DNA from: Pseudovibrio denitrificans JCM 12308
GTDB taxonomy: Bacteria; Pseudomonadota; Alphaproteobacteria; Rhizobiales; Stappiaceae
Reading direction: 5' to 3'
Length of the DNA: 64,000 nucleotides
Assembly (NCBI RefSeq): GCF_001310815.1
Contig: NZ_BAZK01000009.1
Span: 1 to 64,000 of the forward strand
The number at the start of each line of letters is the position of its first letter. Position 1 is the first letter of the stretch. The notes beneath the pieces were generated by a model. The model saw nothing but the letters and a program-made list of their open reading frames with translations, was not told where the DNA came from and did no database searches. A program made the position numbers and the translations under genes. Below are positions 8,946 through 17,937 of this stretch, piece after piece.

Positions 8946-9590
8946 GTGCCTCACGAGAAAACGCAGGCGGAGCTTGCTCGCACGGAAATTGAGCGGAAAC
9001 TGTTTTTCAACGAGCTTGATGTTTCAGCTCTGTACTCTGAAAACAAACTCGCCTCCCTGCTGGATCTGGGCAGAACGCCCGTCCGTGAAGCGCTTCAGGC
9101 GCTGGAGCAGGATGAGATGCTGGCGATCCATCCGCGCAAAGGCGTGCAGTTCCTCTCCATCACCGCAGAGCAGCAATTGCAGCTGCTGGAAGTGCGCAAG
9201 CAGATTGAACCGATCTGCCTGAGATTCGCTGCCATGCGCGCCTCAACCGACCAGCGCCGGGAAATGCTGGCGCTTGGATCGCTGATCGTGCAAAGCGCGA
9301 AGGATGAGGATGAGGTGGCGCTGCTGTCTAACCTGCAAGACATCCACCGCATCGTGACGGAAGCCACCAACAACCCGTATTTCCACCATTCGCTTGCCCG
9401 CGTGCAGAGCCAGTCACGCCGGTTCTGGTTTGCCAACAAAGACAAATCTGACAACCTGCTGTGCTCCCGCTTTCACGAGGCCATCATGCGCTCCGTCGCC
9501 ATGGGAAATGAAGAGGAAGCCGTCAAGCAATCCGGTTTGTTGCTGGAACACCTCACTGAATCCGCCTTCAAGGCTCCAAAGTTCGGTTAG
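8946..9590 (+). CDS. GntR-family transcriptional regulator, FCD (FadR/VanR) subfamily
   Basis: A DNA-binding regulator of 214 residues. The N-terminal winged helix-turn-helix is clear (LARTEIERKLFFNELD, SENKLASLLDLGRTPVREAL, then RKGVQFLSI). The helical FCD ligand domain fills the rest (LLEVRKQIEPICLRFAA, IHRIVTEATNNPYF). The GTG at 8946 is chosen because a run of G ends five bases before it; an upstream ATG at 8865 has no such site and would add 27 residues unlike the family. It is divergent from the FAD/enolase/BCCT operon and is probably its repressor, releasing DNA when it binds an intermediate. FCD members usually bind carboxylic acids, often with a metal. Confidence 0.9.
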   Translation: MPHEKTQAELARTEIERKLFFNELDVSALYSENKLASLLDLGRTPVREALQALEQDEMLAIHPRKGVQFLSITAEQQLQLLEVRKQIEPICLRFAAMRASTDQRREMLALGSLIVQSAKDEDEVALLSNLQDIHRIVTEATNNPYFHHSLARVQSQSRRFWFANKDKSDNLLCSRFHEAIMRSVAMGNEEEAVKQSGLLLEHLTESAFKAPKFG

Positions 9591-9622
9591 TTCAGGCCGT
9601 CAACGAACAGCGAAACACGAGA

Positions 9623-9650
9623 GGGCGAGTCGCAAGACAGCCCGTTTTTT
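9623..9650 (+). terminator. Rho-independent terminator after the GntR gene
   Basis: GGGC pairs with GCCC and, after a small bulge, GTC pairs with GAC around a GCAA tetraloop; six T follow. It lies about 30 bases after the GntR stop. Confidence 0.75.
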
Positions 9651-9671
9651 GTGTCTGAGCTCAGCAGCAAG

Positions 9672-9962
9672 TTAGTCCAGACCTTCCACAATCACTGTCT
9701 CCACATCAGCAATCCCGCGCCGGAAATCTCTGGCGACTCTGTATTCGGGAGAGTTGTAGCAGGTCATGGCAGCGTCCATGCTTTCGAACTCAGCAATCAC
9801 GTGGCGGTGGTGCTTTTCGCCTTCCATCTGCTCGGCCTTTTCACCGCGGGCCAGAATGGTGCCGCCATATTTGCGCAGTATGCTTGGCGCAGCCTCAGTG
9901 TAGAACCGGTAGGTCTCTGGATCCTTGATGTTGATGCGGGAAACCCAATACGCTTTTGCCAT
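9672..9962 (-). CDS. DUF1330-family small protein
   Basis: A 96-residue protein with a dimeric alpha/beta-barrel (ferredoxin-like) fold expected for DUF1330: it begins AKAYWVSRINIKDPETYRFY, contains GGTILARGEKAEQMEG, and has the family-typical Y-x-S-x-E-Y (CYNSPEYRVARDFR). The function of the family is not established; some members sit beside catabolic enzymes. Here it is convergent with the GntR gene and adjacent to the BCCT/enolase cluster, so a role in that pathway is possible but only inferred. A weak GAGAAC lies upstream of the ATG. An inverted repeat AAACCA/TGGTTT at 10069-10087 lies about 110 bases upstream. Confidence 0.82.
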   Translation of the reverse strand: MAKAYWVSRINIKDPETYRFYTEAAPSILRKYGGTILARGEKAEQMEGEKHHRHVIAEFESMDAAMTCYNSPEYRVARDFRRGIADVETVIVEGLD

Positions 9963-10190
9963 CTGTTTTCGTTCTCAAAGCACCATTTTGCATCTGCCTC
10001 TGGCCCATTCAAGCGACCAGAAAGAGCGCAGATCTGCATGTCTTTGCACAGTATAAAGCGGGCCTCTGAAACCAATCTTACTGGTTTTGGACCAATCAAA
10101 AATTCGGGTAAATCTGACGTTAGGGCGCTTTTCTAAAATGCGCTCAAATTCCGCAAAATGAAAAAATGCTCTTGATTAAACGGAAAGCTT

Positions 10191-10216
10191 TGCTAACCTG
10201 CTAACACGAATTAGCA
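10191..10216. promoter_or_regulatory. TGCTAA repeats, candidate operator upstream of the sugar ABC operon
   Basis: TGCTAA occurs at 10191-10196 and 10199-10204, and the second copy forms an inverted pair with TTAGCA at 10211-10216 (six-base spacer). The site lies upstream of the FucU/ABC genes. No regulator that obviously matches it is next to the operon. Confidence 0.4.
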
Positions 10217-10238
10217 ATGGTTCAGCGCTGCATTTTCC

Positions 10239-10326
10239 GAGAGATTCAGGGGGCTGTCTCCCGAAGGGATTACCGGAACACTACAGCATCAGCCAAACAC
10301 CGGAATCAGGGGGCAGAAGGTCTCTC
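10239..10326 (+). ncRNA. Candidate structured leader RNA of the FucU/sugar ABC operon
   Basis: GAGAGA at 10239-10244 can pair with TCTCTC at 10321-10326, closing an 88-base segment. Inside, GGCTG can pair with CAGCC, and TCCC pairs with GGGA around GAA. A near repeat (ATTCAGGGGGC and AATCAGGGGGC) lies near both ends. It lies 120 bases before the first gene. I recognise no known riboswitch class, and the fold is by eye only. Confidence 0.3.
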
Positions 10327-10445
10327 TGCTTCTTCATAGTACATTTATTTGCGGCGGACTTCTGAGCTTTCTTCAACCCTGTCAGCCGTCAGAAAGTTTG
10401 CTTTGTCAGTCCGGCTTTGCCGGCGTGTTGTGAGTGGGGGCTCAA

Positions 10446-10865
10446 GTGCTTAAAGGGATCAACCCGATCATTTTCCCGGAACTTTTAAAGATCCTGCACG
10501 AGATGGGGCATGGAGATGAGCTGGTACTCAGCGATGCGCATTTCCCGGCCTATTCCGTTTGCGACAAGGTGCTGCGCGCTGATGGGTGCGAAGCAACCGA
10601 TCTTCTGCAAGCCATCATGCCTCTTTGGGAGTTGGATCAATACGACCCGGAGAACGTCATGATGATGGCTGCTGTAGAAGGCGACCAGCTGCCGGATGGA
10701 CTGGTCGACGATTACCAGAACGCTTTGCCAGCAGGTGCGCAAATCACCTTTGTCGAGCGTTTTGCTTTCTATGAGAAGGCGAAGAAGGCGTACTGCGTGG
10801 TGGTAACAGGCACCACGCGAAAATATGGAAACGTCATCATCAAGAAGGGCGTGATCCAGGGCTAA
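10446..10865 (+). CDS. fucU: RbsD/FucU-family sugar mutarotase
   Basis: A 139-residue enzyme that interconverts sugar anomers, helping an imported sugar enter catabolism. LKGINPIIFPELLKILHEMGHGDE, with the catalytic His region GHGDELVLSDAHFPA, closely fits FucU/RbsD, and the C-terminal YGNVIIKKGV contributes to the active site. The GTG at 10446 gives the family-typical start and has GGGGG five bases upstream; a GTG at 10434 is possible but lies in that site. It precedes an Rbs-type ABC importer on the same strand, so the two probably serve one sugar (fucose-like or ribose-like). Family certain; FucU rather than RbsD is a judgement from the sequence pattern. Confidence 0.85.
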   Translation: MLKGINPIIFPELLKILHEMGHGDELVLSDAHFPAYSVCDKVLRADGCEATDLLQAIMPLWELDQYDPENVMMMAAVEGDQLPDGLVDDYQNALPAGAQITFVERFAFYEKAKKAYCVVVTGTTRKYGNVIIKKGVIQG

Positions 10866-10866
10866 A

Positions 10867-10908
10867 GCGCAGTTCTGCAAGTGGATCCGGTTTCGGATGG
10901 AACTGCGC
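10867..10908 (+). repeat. Intercistronic hairpin after fucU
   Basis: GCGCAGTT (10867-10874) and AACTGCGC (10901-10908) form a perfect 8-bp stem, with ATCC/GGAT pairing inside the loop. No T run follows, so an mRNA-stabilising or weak terminator role is more likely than a full terminator. Confidence 0.45.
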
Positions 10909-11081
10909 GTGACATGAGACAGCGGTGATTGAGGCGTGGCTCGGGGAGGGGCGGTGTCATCAGTCAGGTAACAACCGGATGTCTCGGCCATATCATTTTG
11001 CTGATCTGCATACCGCAGCAACAGTTGGGATCTGTGCGTTCCCACTGAGGTGTGCATGCCAGCTTTGGGGGGAGAAAATAA

Positions 11082-12608
11082 ATGAATACCATCGTCAGAA
11101 TGACGGGTATTGAAAAGACGTTTCCGGGTGTGCACGCCCTTAAAAATGTGCAGTTTGATCTGCGTGCCGGCGAAGTTCACGCCCTGATGGGAGAGAACGG
11201 AGCAGGCAAATCCACCTTGATGAAAGTGCTTTCCGGTGTTTACACCCGTGACGGCGGCAGTATCGAAATCAACGGAAAAGCGGCTGACCCAAAAGGGCCG
11301 CGTGAAGCGCAGGAACTCGGAATAGGCATTATCCATCAGGAACTGAGCCTGATGAATGATCTGACGGCGGCACAGAACATCTTCATCGGTCGTGAGCCGC
11401 GCCTGCGATTTGGACGTCTTGATGAGGCTGCCCTCAACCAGAAGACCGCTGAGATCTTCAAGAGCATGGCGCTGGACCTGCGCCCGGATGTGCTTGTCGG
11501 CAACCTGACCATCGCCAAGCAGCAGATGGTGGAGATCGCCAAGGCACTCTCCTACCGCTCGCAAGTGCTGATCATGGATGAGCCGACAGCCGCGCTCAAC
11601 GACAAGGAAATCGCCGAACTGTTCACCATCATCCGCCGTCTGAAGGCGGAGGGTGTAGGCATCATCTACATCAGCCACAAAATGGATGAGTTGAAACAGA
11701 TCTCTGACCGCGTCACCGTGATGCGGGACGGCGAGTATGTGGGCACTGTTCCAGCCGCTGATACCCCGGTTAATGAGATCATCTCCATGATGGTTGGCCG
11801 CGAGGTGAAGGACGAGGCCGTTGTGGTGCCGGATCTTTCTGCCGCAGATGTGGCGCTGGAAGTGAAGGGGCTCAACCGTGGCACAGAAATCCGCGATGTC
11901 AGCTTCTCGCTGAAAAAAGGCGAAATCCTTGGCTTTGCAGGCCTGATGGGTGCTGGCCGAACGGAAGTCGCCCGCGCCATCTTCGGCGCTGATCCGCTGG
12001 ATTCGGGTGAGATCCGGGTGGATGGTCACACCTGCAAGATCAACAGCCCGTCTGATGCCGTGCAGGTTGGCATTGGTTATCTGTCAGAGGATCGCAAACA
12101 CTTCGGCCTCGCCACCGGCATGGATGTGCGCGCCAACGTGGCCATGGCCAGCATGGACCAGTTCTGCAATCGCTTTGGTGTGCTGAATGAGGCTGGCATG
12201 GCAGAGGCCGCGGCCAAGTACATCAAGCAGCTGGAAATCAGAACGCCCTCCGACAAGCAAGAGCTCCAGTTCCTGTCCGGTGGCAACCAGCAAAAGGTGG
12301 TCATCGCCAAGTGGCTTCTGCGCGATTGCGACATTCTCATCTTTGATGAACCCACACGCGGCATCGATGTGGGAGCGAAATCCGAAATCTACAAGTTGTT
12401 GAACTCACTGGCAGAGCAGGGCTGTGCGATCATCGTCATCTCCTCCGAACTGCCAGAAGTGATGCGCCTCAGCCATCGTATTGCGGTGATGTGCGAAGGC
12501 CGCCTGACCGGTATTCTGCCCGGCGGCAGCTCAACAACCCAGGAAGACATTATGCGCCTCGCAACACAACGCGACCCGGCAGCGCAAATTGTGAGTGAAG
12601 TACAATGA
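11082..12608 (+). CDS. Sugar ABC transporter ATP-binding protein (RbsA/MglA/XylG type, two ABC domains)
   Basis: A cytoplasmic ATPase of 508 residues with tandem ABC cassettes that powers sugar uptake. The first cassette has Walker [13 protein letters not shown], the second (from about residue 265) has the degenerate P-loop region [12 protein letters not shown] usual for RbsA-like proteins, the signature [15 protein letters not shown] and Walker [20 protein letters not shown] lies upstream of the ATG. The permease start overlaps its stop by four bases (ATGA), indicating translational coupling. With the permease and the binding protein it forms a complete CUT2-type importer; FucU next door suggests a hexose or deoxyhexose. 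Confidence 0.93.
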   Translation: MNTIVRMTGIEKTFPGVHALKNVQFDLRAGEVHALMGENGAGKSTLMKVLSGVYTRDGGSIEINGKAADPKGPREAQELGIGIIHQELSLMNDLTAAQNIFIGREPRLRFGRLDEAALNQKTAEIFKSMALDLRPDVLVGNLTIAKQQMVEIAKALSYRSQVLIMDEPTAALNDKEIAELFTIIRRLKAEGVGIIYISHKMDELKQISDRVTVMRDGEYVGTVPAADTPVNEIISMMVGREVKDEAVVVPDLSAADVALEVKGLNRGTEIRDVSFSLKKGEILGFAGLMGAGRTEVARAIFGADPLDSGEIRVDGHTCKINSPSDAVQVGIGYLSEDRKHFGLATGMDVRANVAMASMDQFCNRFGVLNEAGMAEAAAKYIKQLEIRTPSDKQELQFLSGGNQQKVVIAKWLLRDCDILIFDEPTRGIDVGAKSEIYKLLNSLAEQGCAIIVISSELPEVMRLSHRIAVMCEGRLTGILPGGSSTTQEDIMRLATQRDPAAQIVSEVQ

Positions 12609-13615
12609 CAGACACCACCTTAACTCCGCAAAAGAACCTGATCGGTCGTTTTGTGAGCTCGGGCGCGCACCAGAAGCTGCTCGCTTTCGCCAGCCTGATT
12701 GTCCTGCTCATCGGCTTTGGTCTGGCCTCGCCAAACTTCATGCAGATGTCGAACATGATCGCCATTTTGCAGGCGACCTCGGTCAACGGTGTTCTGGCCA
12801 TTGCCGCAACGCTCATCATCATCACCGGCGGCATTGATCTGTCCATCGGCACCATGATGACCTTCTGCGCCGTGATTGCCGGTGTGGTGCTCACCTACTG
12901 GGGCATGCCACTGCCGCTTGGTGTGGCCGCTGCCATTGCCACGGGTGCTTTCTGCGGCCTGTGTTCCGGCACATTCGTTGCTAAAATGAAGGTGCCGCCG
13001 TTCATTGCAACGCTTGGCATGATGCTGATCCTGAAGGGCCTGTCGCTCGTCATTTCCGGCACACGCCCAATCTACTTCAATGACACTCCGGGGTTTGACC
13101 TCATTTCCCGTGGGTCCGTCATTGGCGCCATCATTCCGGGTCTTCAGATCCCCAATGGTGTGCTGATCCTGTTCCTTGTTGCGATTGCAGCCTCTTACAT
13201 TCTGGGACGAACTGTACTGGGCCGCTACACCTTCGCACTTGGATCCAACGAGGAATCCGTGCGCCTGTCCGGCGTCAACACGGATGCCTGGAAGATGGGA
13301 ATCTACGCACTCGCAGGTGGGATCTGCGGCATCGCTGGCATTCTCATCGCATCTCGCCTTAACTCCGCACAGCCTGCCCTTGGCCTCGGTTACGAGTTGG
13401 AAGCCATTGCAGCTGTGGTGATTGGCGGGACGTCTCTTGCCGGAGGACGCGGCACCATCATGGGCACATTGATCGGGGCTCTGATCATGGCCGTGCTGAC
13501 CAACGGTCTGCGCGTGCTCTCTGTTGCTCAGGAATGGCAGACGGTTGTAACGGGCGGCATCATTATTCTGGCCGTCTATGCGGACATGGCCCGCAAGAAA
13601 AAAGCTCATGCATAA
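12605..13615 (+). CDS. Sugar ABC transporter permease (RbsC type)
   Basis: An integral membrane protein of 336 residues with about nine hydrophobic segments. Family landmarks are [20 protein letters not shown], the cytoplasmic coupling region [20 protein letters not shown] and [19 protein letters not shown]. It forms the channel of the Rbs-like importer with the ATPase encoded just upstream (four-base overlap) and the periplasmic binding protein downstream. Confidence 0.93.
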   Translation: MTDTTLTPQKNLIGRFVSSGAHQKLLAFASLIVLLIGFGLASPNFMQMSNMIAILQATSVNGVLAIAATLIIITGGIDLSIGTMMTFCAVIAGVVLTYWGMPLPLGVAAAIATGAFCGLCSGTFVAKMKVPPFIATLGMMLILKGLSLVISGTRPIYFNDTPGFDLISRGSVIGAIIPGLQIPNGVLILFLVAIAASYILGRTVLGRYTFALGSNEESVRLSGVNTDAWKMGIYALAGGICGIAGILIASRLNSAQPALGLGYELEAIAAVVIGGTSLAGGRGTIMGTLIGALIMAVLTNGLRVLSVAQEWQTVVTGGIIILAVYADMARKKKAHA

Positions 13616-13622
13616 GATTGGT

Positions 13623-13640
13623 TGGGGCGCCTTTGCCCCA
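13623..13640 (+). repeat. Hairpin between permease and binding-protein genes
   Basis: TGGGGC and GCCCCA pair around a six-base loop just before the binding-protein ribosome site, followed by ATTTTTAT after 7 bases. Such hairpins often stabilise or partly terminate mRNA, balancing binding protein against membrane parts. Confidence 0.4.
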
Positions 13641-13670
13641 GCTGCATATTTTTATCGGGAGGAAATACAT

Positions 13671-14614
13671 ATGTTTACAAGACGTACTCTGATTGGCGCA
13701 TTGGCCTCAGCAACATTGCTTGCAACCAGCTCGCTTTCACTGGCAGCAGATAAGGTCTACATCCCGCTGATCTCCAAGGGCTTCCAGCACCAGTTCTGGC
13801 AGGCTGTGAAAGCCGGCGCTGACAACGCAGCCGCTGAGCTGAACGTTGAAATCACTTTCGAAGGCCCAGACAGCGAAGCCATGGTGGATCGCCAGATCGA
13901 CATGCTGGCTGCAGCACTGGCCAAGAACCCGGCAGCTATCGGTTTTGCCGCGCTGGACAGTCAGGCCGCTATTCCACTGCTGCGTCAGGCCCAGTCCGCT
14001 GGCATTCCAATCATCGCGTTTGACAGCGGCGTCGACAGTGAAATCCCGCTGGCACTGGCTGCAACTGACAACGTGGCAGCAGCAAGCCTGGCTGCAGACA
14101 AAATGGCAGAGCTGATCGGCAAGAGCGGTAAAGTGGCCGTGGTCGCACACGATCAGACCAGCCGCACCGGCATCGATCGCCGCGATGGCTTCCTCAACCA
14201 GATGAAGAACTATCCGGAGATTGAAGTTGTCACCGTTCAGTACGGCGGCGGCGATCAGCTGAAGTCCACCGAGTTGACCAAAGCGATCTTGACCGCAAAT
14301 CCGGATATCAAAGGCATCTTCGGCACCAACGAAGGCTCTGCGATCGGCGTGGCCAACGGTGTTCGTGAAATGGGCAGCAAAGACGTTGTGATCATTGGTT
14401 ACGATTCTGGCCGCGCCCAAAAAGACGCCGTCCGCAGCGGCTGATGGCAGGCGCCATCACCCAGAACCCGGTCGGCATCGGCTATGAGACCGTCAAGGCA
14501 GCCTACATGGCCTCCAAAGGCGAAAAAGTCCCAGCCAACATCGACACCGGCTTCTACTACTACGACGCCTCCAACATGGACTCCCCAGAAATCGCAGCCG
14601 TCCTCTACGACTAA
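13671..14614 (+). CDS. Sugar ABC transporter periplasmic binding protein (RbsB type), frameshifted
   Basis: A periplasmic sugar-binding protein of about 314 residues with a signal peptide (RRTLIGALASATLLATSSLSLAADK). The mature part starts VYIPLISKGFQHQFWQAV and holds the family pattern GFAALDSQAAIP and IPIIAFDSGVDSE. GGGAGG precedes the ATG at 13671. At about 14442 the frame ends early in AVRSG, but the next frame continues LMAGAITQNPVGIGYETVKA through YYYDASNMDSPEIAAVLYD. One base (a C in GGCCTG) seems to be missing. The restored length is normal for the family, so this is read as a sequencing error in a working gene. Third member of the Rbs-like importer. Confidence 0.88.
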
Positions 14615-14642
14615 ACCCGTTGCGTTTCCTTGGTAAATAGAG

Positions 14643-14671
14643 AAAGGCCTCTCACCACGAGAGGCCTTTTT
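14643..14671. terminator. Bidirectional terminator between binding-protein and MATE genes
   Basis: AAAGGCCTCTC and GAGAGGCCTTT pair perfectly around ACCAC, with T tracts on both strands. It serves the two converging genes. A nearly identical element occurs at 21339-21369. Confidence 0.85.
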
Positions 14672-14678
14672 GCTGCTC

Positions 14679-16081
14679 TTATCCCTTCGCAAACGCCAAC
14701 AACTTCCTCAAATCTTGCCTCATTTCCAGCCAGGGTTTGGCGTTGGCTGTTGGGCGGTTCCAGGTTCGCTCTGATTGGCGCATCAGGTGTGCGGCATAGA
14801 TCGCGGCGAGTATGTTACCGGCGGCGAGGCCTGCGAGGATCCACCAGAGGCCGAGTGTGGAGCCGATGAACAGCAGCGGGAAAACCAAAGCGAAGGTGCG
14901 GACCAGCATGATTTTTAGCGCGACACGTGGCATCTGCAGGCCGTTGAAGATAGCGACGGTGACCGCCACGAGGCCCTGAAAGCTGTAGGAGGCAGCAACG
15001 ATTTTAAAGTAGATGCCGACAAACTCGATCACGGCGGGATCATCGGAAAAGATAGTTGCAATGGTTGGACCGAGTAGGGCGAGGGTTCCGAAGAGCAGGA
15101 TGCCCAGATAAAACGCAGCTTTGCCCGCAAAGATGATCGCCTGATCGATCCGCTCGTGTTCTTCCGCGCCAAAGTTCTGTGCGATGAAGGGTGTGACCGC
15201 CATGGAAACGGCGAAGATGCCGATCAGCGCGAGTGACTCAATGCGCCCTACGATGCCAAAGGCTGCCACCGCTTCTGAGCCATACCCAGCCAGCAGAAAA
15301 GTCGTGAACATACCAGTGGTGGGCACAAGCAGTTGCATGAAGATGGTTGAGACGGAGAACTTCATGATCTCAGCAAGACCAGCAAGCGCACCGTTCAGTT
15401 TGTTGGTGCCAATCAGCCCATGCCGGATGAGGATCACCATCATACCTAGAAAGATGAAGGCAAAGGAGAGCCCGGTTGCCCAGGCCGCACCTGCCAGTCC
15501 CAGTTCAGGAAATGGGCCAATGCCGAAAATCAGCAGGTAATCGAAGACAAGGTTGATTAGGCCTGCGATGGCAAAGATCACCTCTGTCTGCTTGGTGATG
15601 CCAATCGCACGTGCAGCCCCGCTGCCTACAATACCCAGCATCAACAAGGGCAGCCCCAGATAGAGCGTGCCCATATAAGCGTCCAGCAAGGGAAGCACCT
15701 CAACTGTGGCTCCCAGTGCCGAGAAAGTAGGATCAATAAACTGCCGACCGGCAAAGCTCAAAGATATGGAGACAAGGGCGACCAAAGCCAGCGAAACCAT
15801 AGTCAGCGTAGCGGCCTTCTCACGTTCATGGGCGCCGACAGCTTTGGCTATGACGGCGGATACACCGACGGAAAACCCCATAAAGAGAGAGGCAAACAGA
15901 AAGAAGGCGCTGGAAGAAAACGCCAGTGCAGCGAGCTCGTTGGAACCCAGCATGCCGACGAAGTAACTGTCGACTATCTGGAAGAGAAAGGTGGAGAGCA
16001 TGCCTAGCTGATGGGAGCTGCCATGCGTAACAACATGGTGTTGACGGGTGTTTCCACCATGGGGTTGGATTGCGTGGTCAT
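14679..16081 (-). CDS. MATE-family efflux transporter, frameshifted near its start
   Basis: A twelve-segment multidrug/toxic compound exporter, Na+ or H+ driven. The main part reads MLSTFLFQIVDSYFVGMLG and later AGLINLVFDYLLIFGIGPFP, LGLAGAAWATG and MPRVALKIMLVR, all typical. The usual N-terminus is present in the preceding frame from the ATG at 16081 (TQSNPMVETPVNTMLLRMAA followed by PIS). The two parts join as PIS-LGMLSTF if one base is added near 16006 (AGC TA instead of AGC NTA). Restored length is about 467 residues. The substrate is unknown. It converges with the sugar ABC genes and shares the terminator at 14643. Confidence 0.88.
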
Positions 16082-16263
16082 GGGGTATCTCGCGGGCTCA
16101 GGATTTGGTGGCAGATAGGCGTGGGAGCTTACGAAAGGAGGTCAATATGCTTTTGGAAACTCGCTGAGCCCTGAAGCAGTAGACCCGCTTCAGGACTTGT
16201 TAGCGCCTCACCGAAAACCGATTTTATGCTCTCAGTGAGACGCTTAGTGGCTCCATGGGGCCA

Positions 16264-16899
16264 TCAGGCAGCAACTGGCACTTTTGGGGATGTGCCTTGT
16301 GCTGCATGAACTTTTAGAACCGCCGGATCTGCTGCCAGCTTGCATACCAATGCGTCGATGTTCTTGTATTCGGAAGTGGACTTTTCAAAACCATAGGACC
16401 AGCTGGCCATGGCATAAAGAAAGGCATCTGCAACGGATTTGCCTTCACCCACCATCCATTCTCGGCCTTCCAGATGCTGATCAATCTGGGTAAGGGCTTT
16501 GTCGACCAGCTGCTTTGCCGCTGCAGTCACCTCATCATAGCCATTGGCATCCGTGGTGAAGCGCATTGGCGCAAAGACAGGCCAAAAATACGGATGAAGC
16601 GTGCCGGAGAGATAAGCCAGCCAGCGGTGCAAGTGAACGCGATCTGCAGATCCAGCAACAGGGCCGATGCCCGCCTCAGGGTTCTGATCAACCAGATAGA
16701 GCAGGATCGCAGACCCTTCCGGCAGTGCCAGATCACCATCCACCAGTGTTGGCACCACGCCGGATGGGTTCAGCTTCAGATAATCTTCGGATTTCATGGT
16801 CGCAAAATCGATGTGCTCGACGTCATAAGGCTTGCCGATCCATTCAAGTGCAATGTGCATGGCGGTGGCGCAGGTGCCTGGGGCTGAATAGAGTTTCAT
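16264..16899 (-). CDS. Glutathione S-transferase, bacterial beta-class type
   Basis: A cytosolic 211-residue GST. It starts MKLYSAPGTCATAMHIALEW, with Cys10 in the position of the catalytic cysteine of beta-class enzymes. The glutathione-binding segment NPSGVVPTLVDGDLALPEGSAI includes the cis-Pro and E-S/G pair. The helical C-terminal domain begins near 90. These enzymes conjugate or reduce electrophiles and peroxides. It is divergent from a LysR gene at 17033, with inverted repeats in the 133-base gap, so LysR control is likely. The 180 bases between it and the MATE start hold nothing recognisable. Confidence 0.9.
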   Translation of the reverse strand: MKLYSAPGTCATAMHIALEWIGKPYDVEHIDFATMKSEDYLKLNPSGVVPTLVDGDLALPEGSAILLYLVDQNPEAGIGPVAGSADRVHLHRWLAYLSGTLHPYFWPVFAPMRFTTDANGYDEVTAAAKQLVDKALTQIDQHLEGREWMVGEGKSVADAFLYAMASWSYGFEKSTSEYKNIDALVCKLAADPAVLKVHAAQGTSPKVPVAA

Positions 16900-16965
16900 G
16901 GGATTTCCTAACTTCGGTTGGTTGATGTGTTGAACTCGGTGTAGGGAAAAGCTAGGCGGAAACTA

Positions 16966-17022
16966 ATTGTTGCACAATCTGCACTAAATGCGTTTTACTG
17001 TTTCCTATATGAGTTAATAGGA
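16966..17022. promoter_or_regulatory. Inverted repeats in the GST/LysR divergent promoter
   Basis: ATTGT-TGC-ACAAT at 16966-16978 and TCCTAT-N8-ATAGGA at 17003-17022 lie between the divergent GST and LysR genes. Either could be the LysR binding site. Confidence 0.4.
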
Positions 17023-17032
17023 TAGAGCAGAT

Positions 17033-17937
17033 ATGGCTGATCTGAACGCAATCGCAGCGTTTGTGGCTGTGGCTGATGCTGGTACTTTTTCCAGCGGGGC
17101 CGCAGCTATTGGAATTCCCAAAGGCAGCATCAGCCGCAAAATCAGCATTCTGGAAGAAAGCCTCGGCGTACGTCTGTTTCACCGCACAACGCGCAAGGTG
17201 ACGCTCACAGATATCGGGCGCTCCTTTTATGAGCGATGCAAACGCGGAGTAGATGAACTTTCCGCGGCCACTCAGCTGATAGATGAAAGCACAGCAACAC
17301 CCTCCGGTATCCTACGTGTAGCTGCCCCGGCTGCTTTTGCAGATGGTGTGTTCAGTGATGTGATTGCCATGTATCTGGCGCGTTACCCCAAAACCCGAGT
17401 GGAGCTGATGCTCAGTGATGAGTTTCTCGATTTGATCGAGGAGCGGATCGATCTGGCCTTTCGGTTTGGAGAACTGCAGGATTCATCCCTGATCGCCCGC
17501 AAACTCTCCACGACCCACCGTATCCTCTGCGCCAGTCCCAAACTGCTGGAAGCTTTGGGAGAACCTAAGAGCCTTGATGATCTGGTGGAGTATCCCTCTA
17601 TTGTGCATGGCTCAACGTTGAGCCAGAGCTCCTGGCGGCTGGTGGACAAAAAAGGGAGAGAACACATCGCCCGACATAAGCCAAGGCTAGCCGCTCAAAG
17701 CATCTCCATGGCTGCCAGCGCTGCAACACTGGGCATCGGCGTCGCCCTTCTGCCCGGCAAGGCAGTTGAAACCGCGCTGGAAACTGGAGAGCTGCAACAC
17801 ATCCTGCCCAACTACGCCACCCCAACCCAGGCCTTTACGCCATCTACCCCAGCAGCAAACACCTCTCCCTCAACGTCCGCAGCTTCATGGACCTACTGAG
17901 CAACTCTGACTTACTTGCCAACAGAGACGATGCCTAA
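17033..17937 (+). CDS. LysR-family regulator (CrgA-like), frameshifted near its end
   Basis: A regulator with an N-terminal winged helix (LNAIAAFVAVADAGTFSSGA, then SISRKISILEESLGVRLFHR) and a periplasmic-binding-like effector domain (GILRVAAPAAFADGVFSDVI onward). This start of the effector domain is typical of the CrgA-like branch, whose targets are often adjacent redox or detoxification genes. In the frame of the start it ends in a compositionally odd tail (AFTPSTPAANTSPSTSAASW). Adding one G near 17841 gives GLYAIYPSSKHLSLNVRSFM and a stop at 17937, normal for the family. Its stop codon overlaps that of the convergent AraC-type gene. Probably controls the divergent GST. Confidence 0.85.

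Noticed and set aside
10485..12029. 514-residue open frame on the minus strand across fucU and the sugar ATPase gene
   Set aside because: It lies opposite two clearly conserved genes, has no ribosome site, and its protein resembles no family; it is a shadow of GC-biased third positions.
12620..13609. 329-residue open frame antisense to the RbsC-type permease
   Set aside because: His/Gln/Asp-rich composition typical of an antisense shadow of a membrane protein gene.
13671..14614. Reading the sugar-binding protein and other broken genes as pseudogenes
   Set aside because: Each needs only one added base and the downstream part is fully conserved; decay would show further damage.
17934..17937. 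Overlapping stop codons of the LysR and AraC-type genes as a special signal
   Set aside because: Tight convergent ends like this are common and need no special explanation.
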